Part shown: positions 55,681 to 64,000 of the stretch, in pieces | Layout: each line of letters opens with the position of its first letter | Position numbering within the stretch: position 1 is the first letter of the stretch | Assembly (NCBI RefSeq): GCF_025370935.1 | Contig: NC_133479.1 | Location: 13,790,064 to 13,854,063, forward strand | Reading direction: 5' to 3' | Length of the DNA stretch: 64,000 nt | From: Choristoneura fumiferana | Taxonomy: Eukaryota; Arthropoda; Insecta; Lepidoptera; Tortricidae | Position numbers and translations under genes: made by a program | The notes under the pieces: generated by a model | Database searches by the model: none | What the model saw: the letters and a program-made list of their open reading frames with translations, nothing else | Told to the model about the DNA's origin: nothing

Positions 55681-56794
55681 AATATAAGTGTATTTATTAA
55701 TGGTGTGCAATGCAACACCTTTATATTTTGTGTAAGTGCAAGGACTAATTTGTCACTATTCTGGGTAGTTCTATAACTTAACAACTAAATTGGACGTCCC
55801 TGTTGAAGCGCTATTCAAGATTGTGAAGCAGGGTGGACGCTTCCTTCCGCACTCCACAAGTTTGCCGGACAAAGAGGACTTGGCTATTGAAGGCGTTCTA
55901 TAGCTGACATTCAGGGAAAATAAAATATTGATAAGCTAGAATAGGGTTAGATCTGAAAGAGTCAGAGTATAATGCAGTATGTCTCGTATCTCTTGTATCT
56001 TTAAGTATTGGAATAGATGCAAGTACTTCCTTCAAAGTTATTGCTTCTCCAAGAAAATTTAATTTCGTAAGGTATGTTTAACTGGCTAACTGTTTACAAA
56101 AAAAAACTCCGGAAAAATAAAATATTGATAAACGAGAACGGGGTAAGATCTGAAAATCTATGTATAAGGAGTAAGTGTGCCTTACCGTATACCTTTACTT
56201 GCCCGAATTTCATTTGCCTGAATTTCACTTGCCATACCAACGTTTGCTATAAAGTATATAGAACCGTGCTGTTTTCAGGATTTTTTAAAATGTCATCTTG
56301 TACGAGTAGAATGCAGTTGGTTAGGTTAGGTTAATTTAAAATCAACTCTGAAGAAAATACTATTTCAGTAATAATGCATTGATTATGGCAAATGAAAATT
56401 ATGGAAAACGATACATTATGGCATATGAAATTCGGGAAAACGATAGAGCACCGTGCCTTACATCGGCATGAAGTTATTAGAATAGACAATAAGTATGTGG
56501 GAACAAAATTTTACACTATTTACGAGTATGTGGAAAATGTGACAGTTAAGACGAAAGTAGCTCTCTCATTCAATTTCTACTCTTTATTATCGTTCTGTAA
56601 AGGGCAGGTATCTAAAAAGTAATAACGCTAACCAAAATAAATGAGGTAATTTAAAAACGCAATTAATAAAACTCAAATATAATTACAGCCTTCAATTAGA
56701 ATCTAATATTTTAATAGCTTCTAACAATTTCTTCAGACCTTAATAGCATTATCAAGTTCTTGTGGCGATATTAATTTAAATCTGTGAATATTCG
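55681..56794. other. Region upstream of the signal-anchor exon; no promoter firmly identified
   Basis: GCTATAAAGTATATAG at about 56248-56263 is TATA-like but no supporting motifs were found. Frames 56074-56334 and 56392-56622 have no recognised domain. Confidence 0.35.
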
Positions 56795-56818
56795 ATGAAG
56801 ACTTTGCTGGTGGTGTAG
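56795..56818 (+). CDS. Upstream ORF (7 codons)
   Basis: ATG AAG ACT TTG CTG GTG GTG TAG, ending one base before the ATG at 56820 and in another frame. If the leader includes it, it could lower translation of the main ORF or allow reinitiation. Whether it is real depends on the transcription start, which is unknown. Confidence 0.35.
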   Translation: MKTLLVV

Positions 56819-56819
56819 A

Positions 56820-56987
56820 ATGGGCCAGAACGTTCCCAGTAAGGTGTGTATTTGTGGTATTGCTATGCTGGTGATAGTGGGGATCAGTTTGGCGCTTTTG
56901 TCGACATTGGCATCCGAGCCACCTCAGAAACAGATTACAACAGCTGAGAAGTACAGTCTATGGAAACAGCCCAGCGTCACTGAAGCG
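56820..56987 (+). CDS. First coding exon of a single-pass membrane (signal-anchor) protein
   Basis: ATG 56820 has an in-frame stop (TGA 56796) upstream, so this is a true start for the frame. The 56 residues begin MGQNVPSKVC, contain one hydrophobic span (about 9-31, ICGIAMLVIVGISLALLSTL) and continue with a polar stretch ASEPPQKQITTAEKY. The exon stops in phase 0 after A56 at a perfect GTAAGT donor (56988-56993); beyond it the frame quickly ends. With a single lysine before the span and no clear cleavage site, a type II signal anchor with the C-terminus outside is likely; a cleaved signal peptide is the alternative. The phase equals that of the TSPN exon end, so it may be an alternative first exon of the multiplexin gene lacking TSPN, or the start of an unrelated gene. 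I do not recognise the sequence. Confidence 0.65.
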
Positions 56988-57059
56988 GTAAGTACTTACA
57001 TTGTGCGGAGAACTTTGGGTACTAGAGCAATTCTGTGCAATGTGTTATTAGTTTATTGA

Positions 57060-57462
57060 TCCAGGCGTTACTTTGCGAAGGTCGTTTATCTTTGTAATGT
57101 GTGGTAGTGGTCATAAAGACAGTTGAGTCCATTGTGATAATGACAATTTACGCGGAATTGTTGTTGATGTTTTTGTTGTACAACAAGGCGGGAGTGGCAA
57201 ATAAAAAGATTGTGTTTTTTACTGACTTTGGCAAAGTAAAACCTAAATCAATCATTTACTTACAGTAAATTACTGAGATATTTTATGATAGACTAACACT
57301 CTGACGGTTCTGACATTGAATAATAATAATAAAAAATAAATGGAATATCTGTCTTGCTCCTCCGCCAAGTAGTGAGGCCAAGTCGTGCGAAACAGCTACG
57401 TTTGACATGGATGTTTGGTTTGTATGGATGTTTAACATGGACCTCCGCAAAGTAACGCCTGA
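57060..57462. mobile_element. TIR element of about 400 bp
   Basis: Left CAGGCGTTACTTTGCGAAGG and right complement (CCTCCGCAAAGTAACGCCTG) arms of about 23 bases. A terminus of the same family is at 44302. No ORF. Confidence 0.8.
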
Positions 57463-58734
57463 ATCTATACAGAATAATAATACTCTGATATTCTTTATCC
57501 TAACAGGGTTTCATCCATCTACAATCTATATACTTAACTACCATTCATTAATTTAAATGAACATAAATCGGATGGATAAATCAAAGGTCAAAGCGGCTCC
57601 TGGCTCCCATTTATAAGAATTCCCTGAAGTGACCAACCAATTTATTACTAAAATAAATATTTTAGATCAAAGAATCAAATCCAATAAAATGAGGCTTAAC
57701 CTAACTTTGTGACCTTTATTACTCTTTGAAGCAATGCGTAGGTACCTTACCTTTATACGAGCACGACTCTAATAAACGATCAAGATCACAAATTTATAGG
57801 TACAATCAAAACTGAATAGGGTAGAATTACGGCAAAATGTCTCTTTATAAAATGACCACCGCTCACTGCTACAATGTTATTGCTATGAGGCCAATTTACC
57901 CTGATCTTAAAGGAAGTAGAAAGAAAGAAACGAGACAATTGTGAATAAGTGTTGACAATCAGAGGGTTCTGACTAGAATTAGCGCTAGGTAGCAGGATTC
58001 GTTTTCCAAAGTGTATGAACTTCAAACACGCCGTTTTCAAAAATGACTAAACCAAATCTAAAGCGTTTTAGTCATTTAGACATCCTATTTAGTAATTTGA
58101 TCGCAATAGAATTTAATTATTCGTGATTTTTACAAAATTAACACGCCTGGGACTTAATCAGGACGGCAGAGAAAATTGCCTTGACGTTTGAAACATCGTT
58201 AACATCGTAAGTTTAGTTAAAAGTTAAGGGGTCATATCGAAAATACATTAAAGGGTCATACTGAAAACCAGCGCTGCGGCTTGCCTTGCCCTTTTTGATT
58301 TTTCGGCAAAATAATGCTTTTCTTTTCCTATTTGGTTAGTATATAAAATTATGTAAGGTTTTGTTATTCTTTTAAGTTGTAATTTATTTTTCTTGTTGTG
58401 CCGACTTTCAGCGAATAAATTTATTCTTTCTTTCTTTTCTTTCGTTACCTAAAGAAGTTTCCGGGGAACAATTTTAGAAATCACATTAAGTACTCGAAAA
58501 TATTAACGAAAAGTGATAAATAAATATTGTGCCAAATCTTAAATATGTGTACAGTAAAAGTAAATTTCAGTTCGAAATATAAGTAATCTTATTTTTTTTA
58601 TTTATCTCAAAAATTAAAAAGAAAGTACAAAATACTTATATCTAAACAGCTCTGCCAAACTGCGTAGCAATTTATTGGCAGAAAGTGAAAATTTCTCATT
58701 CACTAAAACTAAGCATACTAACTACGTATAACTA
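57463..58734. other. No recognised feature; retroposon tail near 58412-58440
   Basis: GCGAATAAATTTATTC followed by TTTC units resembles the 13498 and 62028 tails. The frame 57786-58040 (-) has no recognised domain. Confidence 0.4.
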
Positions 58735-59126
58735 CTATCATCCTGAATTTTTTCAAATTTTACCACCCACCGGTTAAGATTTTAGAGGGGGGGGACGCTC
58801 GATTTTCATGAAAATTCGCCCTTTACAGTTGAATATTTCGCAAACAAATCACTGAATCAAAAAATCAAAAAATCATGAAATCAAATCATCGAAAAATCGT
58901 CTGAGTAAACCACTAATTGTTTTAAAAGACCTATCCAACGATACCCCACACTATAGGGTTGAATGAGAAAAAAAATCACCCCCACTTTACGTCTATGGGA
59001 GGTACCGTAAAAATATATTTTATTTTTATTTTTTATTGTACCATTTTGTCGATATAGTTTTTATAATATATCCGTGCAAAATTACAGCTTTCTAGCATTG
59101 ATAGTCCCTGAGCAAAGCCGCGGACG

Positions 59127-59157
<31 letters not shown>

Positions 59158-59212
59158 ATGGCGAAACTATAAGGGTTCCGTTTTTGCCATTTTGGCTCCG
59201 GAACCCTAAAAA
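58735..59212 (+). repeat. Dispersed repeat D, copy 4
   Basis: 5' truncated copy with GACGCTCGATTTTCATGAAA, CACCCCCACTTTACGTC, a GACA run (about 59128-59156) and the right end GGCTCCGGAACCCTAAAAA. Confidence 0.8.
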
Positions 59213-59924
59213 GAGGTTAGAGATTTAAGACAGATTTAAACTTATCGGCTAAGTAGTTGAAGATTTAATTTAGGTTGTAGCTTTTTAGCAATCGTTACAC
59301 TATTTTTTATGGTTTTCGAATAATACAGTTTAAATAAAATCAGTCCCTACTACTTTACTAGTTCCTCAGAACCTATTTTATCCGATTGATATCACGTTTC
59401 ACGAAAGCTGTGCTGTAGTCGTGACGCAAAACGTAGGTGTATCTTTAATCAAAGTTTGGTCGCCTACGCAGCTATTTTCCTCTATCGACGTTTCCGCAAA
59501 CAGGGGGGCTACTACAAAATTCAAAAATCGAAGTTCGTATCGTACCGTCCCTCTCACTCTCGTATTTAATAATATAAGCGTCAGCGGGAAGGCAAGATAC
59601 TAAGTTCAAATGTTGCACTTCGTGGTGTAGGGCCATTATTCAAGCGCAAAACTTCCACCTTTGATACAAGAGAAAGTGTCACTAGATTACCTGCGAATCC
59701 TACGATACCCTAAAACACTAGAGCACTTTAAGGCCTGCGGCAACTGGTTACGCGTAGAGCCCTGTAGCCTATAAAATTAATAGCTTTAGGAAAGGAATGG
59801 CTCTTAATCTTCCTTACTAGGATTCCGTGAGATATCCGTGCTTTTGGCCATAGCGGAGCGTACTCGTTACGAAAAGTCACTTTTTTAATTAGTTAAGGTT
59901 TATATTTTTTACTAGTGTTTACCC
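59213..59924. other. No recognised feature
   Basis: The frame 59421-59603 has no recognised domain. Confidence 0.4.
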
Positions 59925-60270
59925 GGGGCTTCGCACACATAAATCATTAGATCCAGCAGCTGAATTGAAATTTCGGGATTTTTTAAAATTCCCGTGGGAA
60001 TTCCCGAAAATTAAATCGTGGTTTTCATTGACGTTACATTAAAAACAATCATGTCAAATTTCATGACTCTAAGCCCAGTGGTTGTTGTTTCAAGATTTTA
60101 TCCCTATCCCGTGGGAATATCGGAATAAAAAGTAGCCTTTGTTTTATTCCAGATGTCCAGCTATCTACATACCAAATTTCATCCAAATCTGTCCAGCCGT
60201 TTCAGCGTGAAGGAGTAACAACGATACTCACTCACTCACAAAGTTTCGCATTTATAATATTAGTAGGATG
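59925..60270 (+). repeat. Retroposon of the GGGCTTCG...TAGTAGGAT type
   Basis: Starts ACTAGTGTTTACCCGGGGCT plus TCGCACAC, includes AATTCCCGTGGGAATTCCCG, AAAAAGTAGCCT and CCAAATTTCATCCAAATC, and ends TTTATAATATTAGTAGGAT. This start and end pair is characteristic of an abundant lepidopteran retroposon class related to repeat F. Confidence 0.8.
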
Positions 60271-62148
60271 TCCATCTAGCTTTATACTGCAGCATAGCCT
60301 CTATGGTAAAATCTAAAGATAAACATGTAAAAGTCACATTCAGTGCACTTCAGTTTTAGTACATTTGTAATTAAATCAAAATAGGTGTAAACTCTGCTCA
60401 ATTAACTACAAGTATTTTCAGTGGTTTAGTGTGGACTGTTGCCTTGTCTATCAATTAGTCAGCCAGTGTTGTTATACTATTTATTACTTCAACATCTCGA
60501 TTTATATAGTTATGTCCCTCTCCAGGGCAGCAGGGCAGAATGAGAGGGCTAGGGTGTAGTTCCCATATGGGCGTAGTGCGAATTGGGAACTTATTTTTTA
60601 TACACACACTCACAAATACAAAACTTTGCATTTACGTTCAGTTTTGATGACAATACATTCATTTTGTATGATACACATGACTTTATGACATTACACTATA
60701 TAGCTAAAAAAATGAAAATAAAAACAAGTTTTTACTTAAATACTTCCTCTAAAAAGAAGAAAATAAAAATTAGATTCACCCAAACCCATCCATTTATTAC
60801 CTACTTACACAATTCATATGATATGAAAGCTAAGTGATATGTATGTAAGTGAATAGATACTCGTTTATACTTTTTCTTAAATCTCGTGCCAAGCTTTTTG
60901 CTAGAATCTGACGATGGTATGCATCGGTTATAAAAAAAAAACTATAAGTCACGGAACCCTTGACTTTTCGCTCTTGATATTACGTAGTAACAGTTATCCC
61001 CTGCAGGACGAGGGACTTAAGGCGAAAAGCGCTACTTACTTACAAGATGACTCTTATTTTTCCAATCCACGGCGATTTTTTTATAATGGACGATAGCACT
61101 GTGTGTGTTCACTAACTGCCACTTGTGTAGTGTATTTAAATCTTAACACTTATGGGTTTTATGATTACTTACATACAAGTTATTCGTTAACGTAAAACGA
61201 ACGAAACAAAAATTTGACAGTTTTGTAATTGTTGTTTATAATTTGAATTCGTTAAAGTAAATTAATCGAATTGGTATTCTATAAATTTTCAACACAACTC
61301 TGTGATTTAACTCATTGCTAGATAAATTGTATTCTGCTAAAAATTCAATCGAAGTGAAATATTTGTAATCTCGAGGAAATAGGTAACGAGTTTTTCTTTG
61401 CCTGAAGTCCCAATGTTGGAAAACGTTTTTCCTTTGTTTTCTTATTTGTTTGTAAATTAACGTTTTAGTCTGACCCAATTTTAAAGTACGTAATATTCGA
61501 TTTTGATATTTTAATGAAAAGGTTCTGGCAGAGATTCTGTATTGTTAACAATTTGTTTCTGTGTATTTTATGAAATAGGTACATCGGTGTATTTGTGTAT
61601 TTCTCTTTTTGTGAAAATTTATTACTTATTTTAATTGGGGCGTGCATTTTTTTAAACTACATCGTACGTTTCTCAAAATATGGCAATCGTATAGTTAAAG
61701 AAACTATACGAGCTATAAAAGTATACCTACTTTCGTTTGCAGTTATAATTTTTGTCTTTAGTTTTCTATGCTTAAGTTTTGTCTGATTGTTTATAATACT
61801 TTTATAGGTTAAAGTAATTATTACCTATACCTAGTTATTTCTTTTTGAAATTTAACAATAAATGTTTGCTTGTAAAGTCCACTGCTTCGTTCCGTAGAAG
61901 ACCACCCTATGTCTACGCATTCCGTGGGAATTTGGAAAAAATTGTCTTTCAATTCCTTGCCTACATTATAATTAATGTCACTTCTTATTATTATTATTTT
62001 CTAACCGGTGCAATGTGTTACTGCTGTTATAAATAAATTATTTTCTTTCTTTCTTTCTTTCAAAATTTTAGGCTGTGTATTAATTAGTTAATCAGTCAGG
62101 ACTTTTCTAGTACAATATTAAGTAAATAAGTTTATGTTAAAAATTTCA
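60271..62148. other. Mostly unannotated; SINE B piece at 60520-60592, TTTC tail at 62028-62062
   Basis: 60520-60592 (CAGAATGAGAGGGCTAGGGT, GTAGTTCCCATATGGG, GAATTGGGAACTT) is an inner fragment of SINE B in antisense. 62028-62062 is AATAAA plus TTTC repeats. The hydrophobic frame 61595-61786 (+) has no splice signals or family resemblance. Confidence 0.45.
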
Positions 62149-62450
62149 TTTGTATACAATTTATTTGCTGACTGTACTTTTTGTTGACTGTACTTGTATT
62201 GTCATCCAAACTACATTGCATACAAAATTACAAGTCGATGCCATTATCGTTAAGAATTTCCATCCTGTGGAGACGATCCTGGCTGGACTACCAGATTATT
62301 GTATTGTGACACAATTTACATAAGTATACCGAATTTCAAGTCAATCCAACTACTGGACATTGGTCGAATAAATTAACTTGCAGGATTTGATTACAGACAA
62401 CGGGACAGACAACAGCACAGGTCAAGCTAAATAAAAGCTTGTAATAGCTT
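62149..62450 (+). repeat. Dispersed repeat G, copy 2
   Basis: TTTGCTGACTGTACTTTTTG to GTCAAGCTAAATAAAAGCTT. Same order of blocks as copy 1 at 54821. Confidence 0.8.
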
Positions 62451-63455
62451 ATGTTTTGTTCTTAAGATCCAGCTAATTATATCTACATCGAGTTTGATCC
62501 AAATCCGTATTGGTACCGATAATTTTCCGTACGAATTGATAATGAATGAATTAAGATCTATTACTGATGATTGTCACCTAACAACATTTAACAAAAACTA
62601 ACTTCGTCAGGTGCACCATCCGTACAAGAAATCAAAACGAGGTCTGTTTAATAGGTTTTCCAGAATGTAAAACACTATCTTAACGACTTGCAGCGATATA
62701 AGAATCTCCTCTTTAACTAGAAGCAGTAACGTTACGGTGTCACTTTGTAGATACTGCGGTCTTAATGCCTCTCATCTTCTTATCATCTTCATACAAGCGT
62801 GAAGTGCGGTGCGCTATAACAATTTGCAGTTATATAAAATGGAAGTATCTACCAAAAAAGGTCCATGAGCCAAAACATTTCGTCCCTACATGTTTTACGG
62901 TTACCCTATCATCAAAAATTAAGTGACAAATGTACTTATTTTTGACAAGAAAATTGACATTTTCGTTGAAAGAAAGGGAAAGAAATTAATAATTGTTTAC
63001 ATCCGTATCTTTAAAATGTGAAAGAAACAGTGATGGACTGTTCGTCTAGTAAATGTATGACTATATGGATTAGTCTGTGTTGTTAAAAATAAAACGATAA
63101 ATAGTACCTATTCATCATAGTAAATTTGCTAGATATATTTTACACCAAATAATATAGTGAACACTCCAGAAATATGACGAAATAAACAATTCAATTATTT
63201 CGTTGCACATGTACAATTCATGTGTAAAATAATGATAGGAATGTTAACGTAATGAGACAAATGCAAGACATGAGATGACGTATCGTTCGATAGATAAATA
63301 CCTATAAGTGACCTTTACTTCATAATCATAATGCAAATATTATAGCCTCGATAAAAAAAGATAAATTTTTATAGGTAAAGAAATTGTGCACGAAATTAAA
63401 TAGAATCATATCCATGTAATACTTTCGTCAAAAAATTACTACCGGACGCCGATCA
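62451..63455. other. No recognised feature
   Basis: AT-rich; no long ORF or terminal repeats. Confidence 0.4.
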
Positions 63456-63600
63456 CTAGGGACGCTGTTATGCAATAGTGTGTCAACCCTAATTAATTCA
63501 GCAATACAATGTCAACCCTTAGAAAATAATTATAACAGTTGACATTGTTTGTATTACAAAATGACAGTGGGTTGACGCTGGATTACAAAACAGCGTCTAG
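63456..63600. mobile_element. TIR element, 145 bp
   Basis: The left end CTAGGGACGCTGTTATGCAA and right end complement (CTAGACGCTGTTTTGTAATC) are imperfect inverted repeats that continue with GTCAACC and an inner pair around TGTCAAC / GTTGACA. Confidence 0.75.
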
Positions 63601-63711
63601 TTATGACCGCTCACGCTTAAGCAAATAATATATTATAGTTTATTGGCATAAAATATAATGAAAGTGTGATTTTTTAAAGTGTCAAATCGGCACGAAGTTT
63701 CTAATCTAAAA

Positions 63712-63778
63712 ATGAACCAATCTTACAAAAGTTACAAATTCAAGGCAGATACTAGTTTCACAGTTGTCCCAGAAAGTG
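63712..63778 (+). CDS. Possible short first coding exon
   Basis: ATG 63712 opens MNQSYKSYKFKADTSFTVVP then ESG, ending at a fair donor (AGTG|GTAAAT) in phase 1; unspliced, the frame ends after 28 codons. The window's last bases look like an acceptor (63983-64000), about 220 bases on, which would make a small intron. There is no domain, so this is tentative; the phase does not match the phase-0 exon ends at 39166 and 56987. Confidence 0.25.
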
Positions 63779-63982
63779 GTAAATACTCGTTATTTTAGCA
63801 AAACGATATTTTCGAACATAATTCAAGCACGGGAAACTAAGTTGCTAAAGTTAGAGTTATACGCGGAACGTGTGTGGTAGCAACTTTAAGTTATAAGGTT
63901 AATGCCAGATCATACTTAGGTAATTTAAAGTTTTTATAAAGTTATTTTAGCCCAAACGGCACTGCGACACATTAAAAAAATA

Positions 63983-64000
63983 AGTATCTGTTATTTTCAG
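63983..64000 (+). promoter_or_regulatory. Splice-acceptor-like sequence at window end
   Basis: AGTATCTGTTATTTTCAG has a pyrimidine-rich tract and terminal CAG, as good as the two acceptors used by the multiplexin exons. An exon may start at 64001. The cut at the window edge prevents testing this. Confidence 0.45.

Noticed and set aside
61595..61786. Hydrophobic 63-residue ORF as a membrane protein
   Set aside because: Hydrophobicity is expected from T-rich DNA; no start context, donor or homology was recognised.
1..64000. CRISPR array, operon, phage or plasmid structure
   Set aside because: No regularly spaced direct repeats with unique spacers and no bacterial-type coding density. The window is eukaryotic.

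Overview
This is AT-rich insect DNA, almost certainly from a moth or butterfly (Lepidoptera). The evidence is the density and type of repeats: several tRNA-derived SINE families, palindromic MITEs, RTE- and CR1-like LINE 3' ends with microsatellite tails, and long repeats carrying the GACA-run plus AAGGGTTCCG/GGAACCCT signature common in lepidopteran introns. There are no bacterial genes, operons or CRISPR arrays. Nearly all open reading frames longer than 60 codons are chance ORFs or repeat fragments.

The one host gene I can recognise lies on the + strand. Two joined coding exons (34182-34264 and 38619-39166) encode a secretion-signal region followed by a complete thrombospondin-N-terminal-like (TSPN/laminin-G-like) domain of the collagen XV/XVIII (multiplexin) type. 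The splice phases match exactly (intron 34265-38618, GT-AG, phase 1). The collagenous and endostatin exons are not seen and should lie beyond position 64000 or in small exons I could not find. A third probable coding exon (56820-56987) opens with an ATG, encodes a single N-terminal membrane segment and ends at a perfect GTAAGT donor in phase 0. That is the same phase as the end of the TSPN exon, so it could be an alternative first exon of the same gene or the first exon of another gene. A weak candidate first exon (63712-63778) and a splice-acceptor-like sequence on the last bases suggest that transcription continues past the right edge.

Layout. 1-33 kb: no host exon recognised, many repeats, including a twin-primed (5'-inverted) RTE copy near 9.0-9.4 kb and a SINE inserted cleanly into an RTE reverse-transcriptase fragment at 13.1-13.4 kb. 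33.08-33.6 kb: a minus-strand promoter-like block with three perfect heat-shock elements in about 66-bp tandem modules, GAGA-type tracts and a TATA box, but no heat-shock protein ORF downstream. It is either an orphan heat-shock promoter or the LTR of a retrotransposon. 33.6-34.16 kb: a cluster of CTGAAAAC-type motifs and a SINE abutting the splice acceptor of the multiplexin exon. 34.2-39.2 kb: multiplexin exons. 39.2-56.7 kb: intron-like DNA filled with TIR elements and SINEs. 56.8-57.0 kb: the signal-anchor exon. 57-64 kb: more repeats.

The items most worth follow-up are the heat-shock-element array, the phase-compatible alternative first exon, the SINE at the splice acceptor, and several nested or rearranged mobile elements. 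Coordinates of repeat ends are mostly accurate to a few bases where a TSD or TIR defines them and approximate elsewhere.
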